From assembly GCA_030587365.1 (NCBI GenBank), contig JAUQZE010000007.1, forward strand, positions 1-64,000: a DNA stretch of 64,000 nt, written 5' to 3'. Below are positions 9,061-18,168 of this stretch, piece by piece; within the stretch, counting starts at the first letter, position 1; each line of letters starts with the position of its first letter. A model generated the notes under the pieces. It was not told where the DNA came from and did no database searches. It saw nothing but the letters and a program-made list of their open reading frames with translations. A program made the translations under genes and the position numbers. Source of the DNA: Candidatus Freyarchaeota archaeon (GTDB lineage Archaea > Asgardarchaeota > Jordiarchaeia > Jordiarchaeales > Jordiarchaeaceae).

Positions 9061-9126
9061 AAAGGGAATTAGACGGGGACCCCAGCAGGCGCCCGAGTAA
9101 TTCCCTTTCTCCCTCCTCATTGGAGG
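9061..9126 (+). promoter_or_regulatory. Structured leader ending in a hairpin that sequesters a Shine-Dalgarno
   Basis: A GC-rich island inside a very AT-rich intergenic region. AAAGGGAATTA (9061-9071) pairs perfectly with TAATTCCCTTT (9098-9108). Inside, CGGG (9074-9077) pairs with CCCG (9092-9095) around a 14-nt loop that contains GACCCC and AGCAGG. Immediately downstream, CCTCC (9112-9116) pairs with GGAGG (9122-9126). This GGAGG is the Shine-Dalgarno of an ORF starting at 9132. The layout, a receptor-like stem followed by an SD-hiding hairpin, is that of a riboswitch or other translational switch. It matches no family I know. Confidence 0.55.
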
Positions 9127-9131
9127 ATCGC

Positions 9132-9242
9132 ATGGATAAGCCTTATTTTTTAATGAGTTTGTTGTTGGAGGGAAAAATTTTATTCAATCTATTTAATGTG
9201 AAGAATCGTGATCGGATTGTTTTTTGGTTCCTTTTATTTTAA
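9132..9242 (+). CDS. 36-residue hydrophobic micropeptide or leader peptide behind the structured leader
   Basis: An ATG sits 6 nt after GGAGG (9122-9126), and the frame ends at TAA 9240-9242. The product is hydrophobic with scattered Lys/Arg ('MSLLLEGKILFNLF', 'RIVFWFLLF') and could form one membrane helix. No family is known. Support comes from the ideal Shine-Dalgarno spacing and the upstream structure, not from homology, so it might be a chance ORF. Confidence 0.4.
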   Translation: MDKPYFLMSLLLEGKILFNLFNVKNRDRIVFWFLLF

Positions 9243-9492
9243 TATTGTTTTTTTTCTTATTTATACCTTTCGAGTAGTTAATCTGAGTTATATTATCACG
9301 AATTTTTGTTTCTTAATGAAGTATTTTTTAATCCAATTTCTTTATTTTTGAATAAAAAACTTTTCGTTTTTCAATATTTTTAATTGCCAAATGTTCATTT
9401 TCTAGATAAATGAATCGAGATGATGGTGCTTATTGCTATATATTTAATTATTTTTGAAAAATTGAATAATAAAAAAATTTATTTGTAAATTT

Positions 9493-10725
9493 TTAGTTGC
9501 TGAAATTGAAACTCTTTTTGATGAGTTTTAAGGCTTTTTCTCCGTCCTTTGAGTGTACTACAATCTTAATGCTGCTTGCGGTTGGGAGGAAACTGTAAAC
9601 ATTGATTCCATTTTCTGTTAGCGGTTCTGTTAATTTGGAGATTATTCCAGGAGTTTTCACAAAATCCTGACCCTTTACAAATATCAGGCTTAGGTCATCA
9701 TAGCAAGTAGCGGATTTCCCTATGCCTCTCTTTCTTATTAATTCATGCACCACATTGAAGGGATTCAGCTGCGGTTCATCGACGACTAGGAGCATTATAC
9801 ACCACGATTCAAGAGTAGCACCTACAACCTCAACTTTCTTTTTGTAAATATCTCCAAAAAACATAGATAGTAGCTCGGGTTCTGTTACGTTATCACCTAT
9901 TATGGTAATTAATTGAACTGGTTTTTCCAGTATAGAAATCTCAACATTGGGAATACCTTTGCCTGTGATTACAGTTCCGTCGTCTGTGATTTTTCCTTTG
10001 TCCATACCCACTATACGGATCACTGAGTCATCAGATTTATACTGGAGCGCTTTTGACTGAATTACCTTGGCTCCTGAAGTAGACAAAAGTTGGGTTTCCA
10101 GGGTGTCCAAAGCTCTGATTGTATTTGAGTTCTCGACTTTCTTAGGGTCTCCCGACTTTACGCCGGAAACATCCTTCACTAGTATTACTGAATTGGTGTC
10201 AAGACATTTCCCTAACAGTACTGCTGTTAAATCACTACCTCCTCGACCTAATGTTGTGATTCGCCCATTCTGATCTTTTCCTAGGAATCCACAGATTACA
10301 GGAACTTTACCTTTTTCTAAGAGAGGAACTAGTGAATTTTTTACGCATTGCTTTGTGAGTTCTAGGTCAGGGTTTGCATTTCCATAATTATCATCTGTGA
10401 ATATAGGCCATAGTTCACTCTCGGGATCTATCAGTACCGCGTCAACTCCCAAAGATTTTAGTGCTATACACATTAGGCGTGCGCTTGTTCTTTCGCCCAT
10501 TGATAGTAGGCTGTCCAGATCGCTTGATGAATTTGAGCTGTTACCCACTAGTTGGGCCATTTTTAGCAGTTCATCTGTTTGACCCCTTAAGGCGGATACT
10601 ACAACCACTATTCGCCTTTCATTATTATGTTCATTTTTTATAAGCTCTGCTACTTTTTTAATATTGGAGACACCGTCCAGTACGGAGCCACCGAACTTGT
10701 ATACTACTGTTTCAGGTTTGCTCAT
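9493..10725 (-). CDS. lysC: Aspartate kinase
   Basis: A 410-residue monofunctional aspartokinase, the first step from aspartate to lysine, threonine and methionine. The N-terminal amino-acid-kinase domain carries 'YKFGGSVLDG', 'VVVVSALRGQTDELL', 'GERTSARL', 'TTLGRGGSDLTAVLL' and 'VKDVSGVKSGDPKKV'. From about residue 285 two ACT-type segments follow ('VQLITIIGDNV' and 'LSLIFVKGQDFVKTPGI'), which usually bind the feedback amino acid. No other genes of the pathway are adjacent. The downstream side is the long AT-rich gap containing the structured leader on the other strand. Confidence 0.93.
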   Translation of the reverse strand: MSKPETVVYKFGGSVLDGVSNIKKVAELIKNEHNNERRIVVVVSALRGQTDELLKMAQLVGNSSNSSSDLDSLLSMGERTSARLMCIALKSLGVDAVLIDPESELWPIFTDDNYGNANPDLELTKQCVKNSLVPLLEKGKVPVICGFLGKDQNGRITTLGRGGSDLTAVLLGKCLDTNSVILVKDVSGVKSGDPKKVENSNTIRALDTLETQLLSTSGAKVIQSKALQYKSDDSVIRIVGMDKGKITDDGTVITGKGIPNVEISILEKPVQLITIIGDNVTEPELLSMFFGDIYKKKVEVVGATLESWCIMLLVVDEPQLNPFNVVHELIRKRGIGKSATCYDDLSLIFVKGQDFVKTPGIISKLTEPLTENGINVYSFLPTASSIKIVVHSKDGEKALKLIKKSFNFSN

Positions 10726-11213
10726 TGTAAACTACTCCGAAAAGATTTTCTTTCTGGAAAAAGAGTTTGTCTAAGCGGAGGACGGATTTTTCAAAAGAAG
10801 GAGTTATTACATATTTTATTCTTACTCGCGCTTTACCCGGTTTTTTCAGCCAAGAAAAAATAATCAATCCGCATCTCTTTCATCACCGCATCTTTCAGTT
10901 AAGAAAGCATAATTTAAAAATTTTTCGTATCTTATCATTGCGCCCATATTATCTTAAAAAACATGTTAAAGTATAATTATCGGTTTTGATATTAATTTTA
11001 AAACATTCTTTTAGGTTTATGACGTTTTGCTTTCTACCTTTTCTGCGATGTTTATTCGCGGGGCTTTTTGACATTTTTTGGTCTTGTTTTTAGGATGTGA
11101 TATTCTGGTATTTTGTGTATATTACACACTTTTTTTATTCTTTCTTCACATATTCTCCAGTAGAAATTGACCCGTACTACTTAGATAAATATTTAAGTAA
11201 AGGAGAAGTGGAA
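10726..11213. other. Intergenic region upstream of aspartate kinase and the 11.2-kb unknown
   Basis: Divergent promoter region. Overlapping open frames exist on the plus strand but have no ribosome binding site and an implausible composition. I see no RNA structure of note. The AT-rich stretch at 10900-11000 is a reasonable promoter site. Confidence 0.4.
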
Positions 11214-11963
11214 ATGTCAAAAAGTGGCAGCGAAGGCGTTAAGAAAAACGGCGAATTTGTAAAAATGCGCGGCATAGGCATCCCAATAAGACTCTACAAA
11301 CTTCAAAACGCTAAACTAGATGGAGACGAGGTCGTCAAACTCATGAGACAACACCCCTGGGGTGAAGGGACTGAAGAAGGCTTCATTAAACCCCGGAAGC
11401 ACAACGGTGAAGTTCAAGCAGAATATGTAGTGTCCTACCCCTACCATTACTACAAGTTGGATGAGAAGGGAAGGATAGTACCCGTCTCGGTTATGGCACA
11501 AGACAAGGGAGAAATCCACGTACGCTGCGATACCGGAGTTATAGAACTCAGAGGCAGTTACCTTGCAACGAAACGTAGCGTGACGAAAACCGTTGAAATA
11601 ACGGGAGTCAAAGCAGAGCCAATGACTATAAGCGATGACGCAATGGACAAATTGATGACAAAGGCGAAAGAAGTGTCAACAATCACAATTTCGAACCTTG
11701 ACAACCCCTACTTAAATTCCCTAGAAATTAGAGGCGAGGCAATTAAACGCGCCCCTGAAATTCTTATATTTAGGAAAAGACAACGTGGAAGAATCAAGAC
11801 CCTTCGAGGAACCTACTCTTTGCCGTCAGGACAGATGCTGACCTGCTTCTTTAATTCGAAAGGTTCATTCATAATCTATAGAAAAGGGGAAGGAATATAC
11901 GTAGATGATCTTGAATACATGGTCGGTTATCTAGAAAAACTAGCTTTACCTGAAACGCAATAA
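11214..11963 (+). CDS. Unknown conserved-looking protein, 249 residues
   Basis: I do not recognise the family. The frame is open from 11097, but AAGGAG at 11200-11205 sits 8 nt before the ATG at 11214, and the upstream 39 residues are a hydrophobic, improbable extension, so 11214 is preferred. The protein is soluble and basic at the N-terminus, with mixed alpha/beta composition and a central segment 'KGEIHVRCDTGVIELRGSY' of alternating strands. It has no membrane helix and no known catalytic motif. It stands alone, followed by a C-rich stretch and convergent with the kinase-like gene. Confidence 0.65.
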   Translation: MSKSGSEGVKKNGEFVKMRGIGIPIRLYKLQNAKLDGDEVVKLMRQHPWGEGTEEGFIKPRKHNGEVQAEYVVSYPYHYYKLDEKGRIVPVSVMAQDKGEIHVRCDTGVIELRGSYLATKRSVTKTVEITGVKAEPMTISDDAMDKLMTKAKEVSTITISNLDNPYLNSLEIRGEAIKRAPEILIFRKRQRGRIKTLRGTYSLPSGQMLTCFFNSKGSFIIYRKGEGIYVDDLEYMVGYLEKLALPETQ

Positions 11964-12111
11964 ACTTTCCCCTCCACTCATCCACCCCGCAACCCCGCTC
12001 GGACCTCTCTCCTATTTTTTATCATTTAAGTCTTAAGGGCAGATATCTAAAAAATAGTTTTTCTAGCAGACTATTATTATTTTGTGCGTGATGGTTTGAA
12101 GTTGAGTGGAA

Positions 12112-12690
12112 TTATTTTATATGGTTGTTTATTTTTTCTAGTATTTCTTGGGCTGTTTTATTTACTTCTCGGTTATTCTGGATGCGGATGACATTTGGGT
12201 TAAATTTTTTGAAAACTTTTTCGTATCCCTCAATGACTTTTTCGATATAGTTTCTGTCTGTTTCGTTCCATTCCGTGGGGTGTTTCTCTTGTCTGTTTCT
12301 TATTTGTTTTATTAATTGCTCAGGGCTTTCTTCGAGGTAGAAAATCGTTGTTTCTTCCCATTTCACCGTTCTGTAAATGTTTTCAATAATTTGGTAGTCT
12401 TCGCTGGTACACAATGCGTAGGAGTAACTGAGTAGGCATAAGGGGCTTCGGTCACAGAAAATGATTCCCTCATTTAGGCTTCTTATTTTCTCATCTCTCT
12501 TAATCATTTGTTCCAGGAACCATAGTTCTGCTCTGAAGGCGATTTGTTTGTCTTTGGATCCAAAAGGGTACCGAGGAGAGTTTATGTCATCTGGAAAAAA
12601 GACCCAGTTTCTGCATTTCTTTTCGAGTATCTCATAGATAGTAGTTTTGCCAGAACCATGAACCCCTGATAGTGTAAAAACATATTTCAT
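12112..12690 (-). CDS. P-loop nucleoside/nucleotide kinase-like protein
   Basis: 192 residues. Walker A is 'SGVHGSGKTTIYEIL' at residues 8-22. A 'FCDRSPLCLLSYSYA' motif at about 100 resembles the DR(Y/H/S) segment of deoxynucleoside and thymidylate kinases. A lid-like basic region 'IRNRQEKHPTEWNETDR' follows near residue 140. It is probably a small-molecule kinase acting on a nucleoside or similar phosphate acceptor. The exact substrate is unknown and it differs clearly from the tmk at 32.8 kb. Confidence 0.72.
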   Translation of the reverse strand: MKYVFTLSGVHGSGKTTIYEILEKKCRNWVFFPDDINSPRYPFGSKDKQIAFRAELWFLEQMIKRDEKIRSLNEGIIFCDRSPLCLLSYSYALCTSEDYQIIENIYRTVKWEETTIFYLEESPEQLIKQIRNRQEKHPTEWNETDRNYIEKVIEGYEKVFKKFNPNVIRIQNNREVNKTAQEILEKINNHIK

Positions 12691-13009
12691 TTTGGGGACG
12701 CCTCACTTTTCCGCCTCTTATAGGGGATATTGAGGATAAAAACCTCACGTTATATAGAAGTGAGTAAGACATGAGTATTCCTATTTACAGTTTAATTGCT
12801 TATCACAAATTTGTGTTTAAAATTTTTGGCGATATTTAATTTTTGGTAAAACCTACTTTTTGGTTATTGAACTTTTTTTGAGATGCCGTGTAATATTTAA
12901 GGTAGAATTATGGAACTATTTTTGGATAGTTTAAATATTTTCGTTAATGTTTTTTAATAGTTCAGAATGGTTCGAATTGTGTTTTTATTAAAGGTTGTAG
13001 GGTGATTTC
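12691..13009. other. AT-rich divergent promoter region
   Basis: Separates the kinase-like gene and the TIM-barrel gene. AT-rich with TTTAAATATTTT near 12930-12945 that could serve the downstream gene. Nothing else is seen. Confidence 0.35.
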
Positions 13010-14005
13010 ATGGTTAGAGAATTGGGTGTTTCATATTATGGTTTCCACTATCCGGATAGGGCTGAGGAGGATTTTTTGGAAATAATTGATCATAATTGCA
13101 ACGCGGTTTTGTTGGCTGTAGGCGAGTACGACTATCAGATCTGGTATCCTAATGTGGTCAGAACCGCAGAGATAGCTAAGGCTTTAGGCTTGTCTGTTTA
13201 TGTGAATCTTTGGGCGTTTGGAAGGGTATTCGGTGGTGAGCCTCCCTCAGTTTTTCTTCAGGATAATGTGAGTAATCGTCAGGTGTTGACTAAGGAGCTT
13301 CCTTTTCTTATGGTCGGGGCCTGTTTTAACACTGAGGCTTTTAGGAAGTACTTTTTTGATACTGTTTCAAAGTTTGCCAAGGAGGAGGTTTTTGATGGTT
13401 TCTTCTGGGATGAACCGCATTACATAATCACTGGTTCTAGGGAGATCTATAGCTGTGTTTGTCCGAGGTGCCGGGAGCTTTTTAAAGAGCAGTACGGGTA
13501 TGATATGCCCGGGAAAGCTAATGAGGACGTTTTCGAATTCAAGGAGAAAACGATTCTGAACTTCCTAGAGCAATCCTCTAAACTGGTGAAGGAAATAGAT
13601 TCTAAGAAGTCGGTTACCGTTTGTCTTATGCCCTTCTTCACCGCTGAGGAGCAGGGTGCCAGCTGGGATAAGGTTTGCTCTATTAAAGAACTGGATGTTT
13701 TCGGAACGGATCCCTACTGGTCGGTTGTGCAGAAGGATATGAGTTTTGTGTCCAAAGTTTCCAAGGATACGGTCAAGATTGCGAGGAAGTATGGTAAGAA
13801 GTCTCAGCTCTGGATTCAGGGATTTTCGATTCCCGCTGGAAAAGAGGAAGAGGTCAGAGAGGCGGGAAGAATAATCGGGAAAAGCGGCGTGGATTCAATA
13901 TTCACGTGGGCCTATCGAGCCTGTGAAGGAAGCGTTATCCAATCTGGAAACCCTAAAAAAGTATGGTCTATAATAAAAGAGGTGTACGAGGAACTAAAAG
14001 AATAA
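13010..14005 (+). CDS. TIM-barrel glycoside-hydrolase-like protein
   Basis: 331 residues with ATG 4 nt behind GGGTGA. The pattern of alternating strands and helices with acidic residues at strand ends ('VYVNLWAFGRVFGG', 'FDGFFWDEPHYI', 'DVFGTDPYWSVV', 'FTWAYRACEGS') is that of a (beta/alpha)8 glycosidase-like fold. The DEPH segment is the best candidate for a catalytic acid. 'YSCVCPRCRELF' places a CxxC in a loop, often seen in related GH42/GH-like barrels. No signal peptide, so it is cytoplasmic. The substrate is unknown and the enzyme class is inference. Confidence 0.6.
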   Translation: MVRELGVSYYGFHYPDRAEEDFLEIIDHNCNAVLLAVGEYDYQIWYPNVVRTAEIAKALGLSVYVNLWAFGRVFGGEPPSVFLQDNVSNRQVLTKELPFLMVGACFNTEAFRKYFFDTVSKFAKEEVFDGFFWDEPHYIITGSREIYSCVCPRCRELFKEQYGYDMPGKANEDVFEFKEKTILNFLEQSSKLVKEIDSKKSVTVCLMPFFTAEEQGASWDKVCSIKELDVFGTDPYWSVVQKDMSFVSKVSKDTVKIARKYGKKSQLWIQGFSIPAGKEEEVREAGRIIGKSGVDSIFTWAYRACEGSVIQSGNPKKVWSIIKEVYEELKE

Positions 14006-14029
14006 AAATCATAACCCTTTTTCTCCCAA

Positions 14030-14554
14030 TTAATCTTCATTAAACATACTACGCAAGTTTTTTTCGATTAGTTTTGACAGGTGAAAAACTTCAAACAAGG
14101 CGTCTAACTTATCTGCCATCCAAACGGTAAAAGCCTCCCTGCTCTGCGGCACCCCGCCTGCGGGGAACATGTGAGTCTTTATGACTTCCACAACTCTAGG
14201 ATTTTCGCCTATTTTCTGCGCTATGGCTGCACTTTTTTTTGCATGCCCAAAAATTTGGCTTAGGGGTTTGTGGATTTTCCGGTAATCATAACCTACATCG
14301 TGTAGGATACCTGCTCTGGCGCAAACTCGGGCATCCCCACCCAAAAGCTTACAGAGGCGGAAGCTGAGGTAACCAACTCGGATACAGTGGTCACGTCTCC
14401 TATTTCCCTTTTGTTTAACTTTTGAGGAGAATCTGTGAGACGGATACTTTTCCAACCTTCTCAGATACTCAGAATTCTGTAAATCCTCCACAATTTTTTC
14501 AAAAATCATAAATATATCCTTCTCACATTTCTCGCAGTCTAATTTAGAAGACAT
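14030..14554 (-). CDS. HD-domain phosphohydrolase
   Basis: 174 residues. Metal ligands of the HD superfamily are visible: His in 'RRDHCIRVGYL', the HD doublet in 'AGILHDVGYDYR', a His in 'IKTHMFPAG' and a final Asp in 'VWMADKLDALF'. The order H...HD...H...D is that of HD/YqeK-type phosphohydrolases of nucleotides. An N-terminal 'CEKCEKD' adds two cysteines. The substrate is unknown. Convergent with the TIM-barrel gene (24 bp apart). Confidence 0.82.
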   Translation of the reverse strand: MSSKLDCEKCEKDIFMIFEKIVEDLQNSEYLRRLEKYPSHRFSSKVKQKGNRRRDHCIRVGYLSFRLCKLLGGDARVCARAGILHDVGYDYRKIHKPLSQIFGHAKKSAAIAQKIGENPRVVEVIKTHMFPAGGVPQSREAFTVWMADKLDALFEVFHLSKLIEKNLRSMFNED

Positions 14555-14632
14555 TATTATAGTTGCATATAATTAATCTTGTTAAGATATATTTTTCACT
14601 CAATTTTAAGTATAAAAAGAAAAAAGGAGGGT

Positions 14633-16597
14633 TTAGGTGAACCAGTCCGGTTCAGGTTCTGGTGGTGGCGGGGGCGATGGAGGAGGTCCTTCAACCTGCC
14701 CAAACTCAAAAAATTCTGGTGGAGGTTTTGGTTTTCTGCGCCCAGCCCGAACGATGGCAACTAAGGCAATCACTGCAACTGCCGCTATTCCCACGATGCA
14801 ACTGATAGCCCAAAGATTCACGGGATGGTAGATGCTTAGGAAGAACAAAGGTAGCAGATAAATCCATAAAGGTATCTCGCTAGTTAGAGATAATGTAATA
14901 TTGAATAAACTTTCTCCACTTACATTAAAAAACATGAGAGTTCCAGAGAAATCAGAGGCAGACATATTTGGGGGAACTCTAAAGCCAATTTGCACAAAAA
15001 TTTGTGTGTCATTAAGAGTGCCGTTGATTGGGGCAGGGAGAGTAGTAATAAAAGCACTGGCATTGCCACTCACACTGAAATACACATCAGTGATCGGAGG
15101 ACCACTGATATTCCCCACAATAATAGTCAGATTGAAAATTGTGTCAGATACATTGCTGAGTGTCATAGGAGGTGTAATAGCCCTTATAGGAGTTATTATG
15201 AGAGGCAGCGTACTATTAGTTCCATTGTAATAACCTTGCAAATAGTTGTACGCCCTATAAATGTTTATTAATCCTGCTCCTTGCGAGAATGGATTCAATC
15301 CTAGGTCATTCGCGGTCATCATAATCGCGGCTTTGGTGGTGTTTGGAGAAATCCCAGAAACATTAGAATTATCATCAAGCAGTAGAGCCATCGCGCCAGA
15401 CACCACAGGAGTGGAAGCGCTGGTTCCGCTGAAAAATCTATAACCGCTACCATCATTTTTGAGAGTGTATATGTTTTCCCCTGGAGCTACTATGTCGGGT
15501 TTGGACCTATTATCATCTGTTGGTCCCCTACTGGAAAAGTAGGATACTGAACCATAATTAAAACCACCTAATGAGCCAACAGTGATGATGTAAGCTCCTA
15601 GTCCTGGAGAATTTATCGTTTCGTAATAGATATTCCAACCGTCTCCGCCCTCATTACCAGCAGCGGCTACCACAATTGTGCCGTTAATCCATGCATCGTT
15701 GACTGCATTGCTCAAAAGATCATTGGAGGTACCCTCTGGATCACCTAAAGACAGTGAGATAATATCCGCCTTAGGATGCACTGTACCATTCAACGCCTCG
15801 TCTATTGCTTTTGTTAGCCAGTCACTTTCTCCTATTCCAGATGCGTTTAATACCTTCAAATTCAGGAATTCTACTGCCGGTGCAACTCCTTTAGCAGGAC
15901 CGCCTGATGCTCCGATTATTCCTGCTACAGCTGTTCCGTGGCCATTTTGGTCTGCAGCTGTCGCTTCCCCAGTAAAAGTCATATTACATATTATACGGCT
16001 TCCGTCTAGGTAAGTGTGAGGATTTATTCCTGTGTCTAGAACTGCGACGACGACTCCTGTTCCGTTCAAGTTATATGGTGGGTTTTGGAGTGTGGTGGCT
16101 CCTATGGCCGTGTTGACATTGGTGTCTTTGGCTTGTATTTCGTCTGTTGTTATTTGGTTGGGTGCTAGTTTTATTTGTTCGTTGTAGGTTATTGACTGTA
16201 CGTAGTTTTGTTGGGCTATGGTTTCAGCCATTCTTATGGGTGCTTTTATGCATACGCCGTCGAGTATGGTGTAGTTTGAGAGGATTTCGAAGTCTTCAAG
16301 GTTTTTGAGCAGGTTTATTCCTTGGGTGTAGTTGACTGTTTTTTCAAAGAAGATTATCATCTCGTATTCAGTTGAAGGGTCGGAGGTTTGTAGTAGTTGT
16401 TGTAGGTGGGTTCCCATCTTGGAGTTTGTACTGGTTGGGCTGGTTGTACCAGTTGGGCTGGTTGGCTGTGTAGGGATTGTTAACGTGTTACCGGTTATGG
16501 GTTGTTGGTTGAATGCGAGTAACAGAGAGACTGAGAGAACTAGTATTACTGTTATGAGCAGAATGAGGTTTTTTGTTCTTTTTCTGCACATTTTCAT
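14633..16597 (-). CDS. Membrane-anchored, secreted subtilisin-like serine protease
   Basis: 654 residues from the preferred ATG at 16597, which has AAAGGAAG suitably upstream; a longer frame from 16666 has no such support. After a basic start there is a signal/anchor helix, then a Thr/Ser/Pro linker, an inhibitor-I9-like propeptide, and a subtilase domain with Asp in 'VAVLDTGINPH', His in 'DQNGHGTAVAG', the oxyanion Asn in 'VAAAGNEGG' and Ser in 'SGTSASTPVVSG'. A beta-sandwich region rich in N-glycosylation-type sequons follows, then a C-terminal membrane helix ('IVGIAAVAVIALVAIVRAG') and a Pro-rich cytoplasmic tail. It probably degrades peptides or matures proteins outside the cell. The plus strand switches to GT-rich at about 16065 within the gene. 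Confidence 0.92.
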   Translation of the reverse strand: MKMCRKRTKNLILLITVILVLSVSLLLAFNQQPITGNTLTIPTQPTSPTGTTSPTSTNSKMGTHLQQLLQTSDPSTEYEMIIFFEKTVNYTQGINLLKNLEDFEILSNYTILDGVCIKAPIRMAETIAQQNYVQSITYNEQIKLAPNQITTDEIQAKDTNVNTAIGATTLQNPPYNLNGTGVVVAVLDTGINPHTYLDGSRIICNMTFTGEATAADQNGHGTAVAGIIGASGGPAKGVAPAVEFLNLKVLNASGIGESDWLTKAIDEALNGTVHPKADIISLSLGDPEGTSNDLLSNAVNDAWINGTIVVAAAGNEGGDGWNIYYETINSPGLGAYIITVGSLGGFNYGSVSYFSSRGPTDDNRSKPDIVAPGENIYTLKNDGSGYRFFSGTSASTPVVSGAMALLLDDNSNVSGISPNTTKAAIMMTANDLGLNPFSQGAGLINIYRAYNYLQGYYNGTNSTLPLIITPIRAITPPMTLSNVSDTIFNLTIIVGNISGPPITDVYFSVSGNASAFITTLPAPINGTLNDTQIFVQIGFRVPPNMSASDFSGTLMFFNVSGESLFNITLSLTSEIPLWIYLLPLFFLSIYHPVNLWAISCIVGIAAVAVIALVAIVRAGRRKPKPPPEFFEFGQVEGPPPSPPPPPEPEPDWFT

Positions 16598-16666
16598 GGC
16601 AATACTTCCTTTATTTAAAAGGGTTGGTCTCTTAAAATCAGTAATTTGTTGTCGCTTTCCAGTCAC

Positions 16667-17151
16667 TATTTTATTTTATGGGATTGTTTTCATATATTTG
16701 TATCGATTGGTACATATGCTTGGTTTCGATTATTTTTTTTGGCAGGGTATTGGCTAACTTTCTTTGAAACAGTCGTTTTTGGGTTTTAAATTAAGGGTGA
16801 GGGTATTGGTGTTACCCATTACAGAAACACGAGGTCATCGCTAGCCTTATACTCGCTGTGCACTATTATAATGGGTATACCCTCAAGATATATTACCTAG
16901 CTTTGTTGAAAAGTATTTTGGTGGGTTAGATTTTTCGAGATTGTGGAAACTTTTCTTGGAGGGATAACGGGTTAATTGGAATTTTGATTTTTTTTGTGGG
17001 TTCTTTTTTGTTTTTGTGGAAATGGAATTTATAAAATTTGGTGGTTAGGGTTTTGCTTGATGTCTTAAAAGAAAATGGTGGTTGAGAGGTTTTGATTGGG
17101 TGTTTATTTTGTTAGGTTTCGGAGCGGATTTTAAGATTCGATGGGTGGTGA
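16667..17151. other. Gene-free GT-rich region containing one structured element
   Basis: Lies upstream of the subtilase and downstream of the TPR-like gene. Apart from the inverted repeat at 16799-16884, only GT-rich DNA without a supported gene is seen. Confidence 0.4.
16799..16884. repeat. Long imperfect inverted repeat, candidate structured RNA or miniature element
   Basis: GAGGGTAT (16799-16806) pairs with ATACCCTC (16877-16884), and ACCCAT (16814-16819) pairs with ATGGGT (16871-16876). This leaves a 7-nt bulge on the left arm and a 51-nt interior that can fold further (CACGAG with CTC..GTG). It lies about 200 bp upstream of the subtilase start on the minus strand. It is not a tRNA (no T-loop). 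It could be a regulatory RNA or the remains of a small inverted-repeat element. Confidence 0.45.
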
Positions 17152-18168
17152 TTAATTTTTGGTTTGTTTTTCTTGTTCTATTTGTGTGAGTATTTCTTTT
17201 GCTTTGTTTTCTAGGTCTTTGGGGTTTGTTCCGCTTTCTGTGCGGGCTTTTTCAACGAGTTTTTCTGCCTCTTCCAGCCATTCTGGAGATTTTCTTGCTG
17301 CTTTTTCTCTGCAGATGTGGTGGTTTAGTTTTGCGTATAGGGCGCTGACTGGGCTTCCGATTGTTTGTAGTATTTCTGAGGCTTTTAGGTGGTTTTTTGC
17401 TGCGAGGTTCCAATCCTTTTGTTCCTCGGCGCTTCTGGCGGAAGCTGAGTGGGCGTAGTATTCTGCGATGAGAGCCTTCTCTTCTTCGTCCGTGTCTCTT
17501 AAGAGTTTGGCTATCTCCATCTGGTGTTCGGATACTTTTTTCCAGTTTTCTTTGCTTCCCTCGTGGAGTACTAGTAGTTCTTGAGCTCTGATTAATGCTG
17601 GTTCTTTGGCTTGGAGCCCTGTTTTTTCTAGAATCTCGGCGATCTGGAGGTAGAGTTCGGCTGCTTTTTGGAATTCTTGTTTTGTGTAAAGAATCTCTGC
17701 TTGTATGTTTAGTTTTCTTCTTCTGGCAGTGAGTGTAGCCTTTTTTTCGAGTTTTTCGAGTTTTTCTTCAGCTTCGGAATAAAGGGTAATTGCTCTTTCG
17801 GGGTCGTCGACCATTAGACTGTTTTCAGCTTCTCTGAGTTTATCGATGGCTAGGGTTAGTTCAGCGAGGTTTTCATTTTTCAGAATACTAAATGTTTCGG
17901 CTGCTTTTTTCCAATATGTGGTTTCTAGGGGGGAATAGCTCGTAACCTTTCCCCATTTTCTTCGTATTCTTATGCTTTGCATCCAGGAGTCCACAGCCTC
18001 TCTTATTAGGGAGAAGGCTTCCTTTTCTTCTTGGTTGATGGTTTTCTCTATGATTTTGTCTACGAACCAGAGAGAGTCTTCAAGGATGTTCAATCCTGAT
18101 TCTTTGAGTTCGAAGGCTTGTAATAATAGTTCGAAAAATCTATCAATGTAAGAATTAGCCACATCCAA
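17152..18168 (-). CDS. All-helical TPR-like repeat protein
   Basis: 338 residues, almost entirely helical with TPR-style signatures ('YTKQEFQKAAELYLQIAEILEKTG', 'AEEQKDWNLAAKNHLKASEIL'). Helical pairs repeat at intervals of about 35-40 residues, and charged coiled-coil stretches occur near residue 130. No signal peptide or membrane segment. It probably acts as a protein-binding scaffold; the partners are unknown. The plus strand here is strongly GT-rich, continuing the skew patch that begins inside the subtilase. Confidence 0.7.
   Translation of the reverse strand: MDVANSYIDRFFELLLQAFELKESGLNILEDSLWFVDKIIEKTINQEEKEAFSLIREAVDSWMQSIRIRRKWGKVTSYSPLETTYWKKAAETFSILKNENLAELTLAIDKLREAENSLMVDDPERAITLYSEAEEKLEKLEKKATLTARRRKLNIQAEILYTKQEFQKAAELYLQIAEILEKTGLQAKEPALIRAQELLVLHEGSKENWKKVSEHQMEIAKLLRDTDEEEKALIAEYYAHSASARSAEEQKDWNLAAKNHLKASEILQTIGSPVSALYAKLNHHICREKAARKSPEWLEEAEKLVEKARTESGTNPKDLENKAKEILTQIEQEKQTKN

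Noticed and set aside
10627..10976. Plus-strand open frames upstream of the aspartate kinase
   Set aside because: No ribosome site, no recognisable motif, and partial overlap with the kinase gene.
14637..14831. GTG ORF encoding a Gly/Ser-rich peptide behind an AAAGGAGGG site
   Set aside because: It is antisense to the Pro-rich tail of the subtilase; proline codons read backwards give glycine, so the ORF is an artefact despite its good ribosome site.
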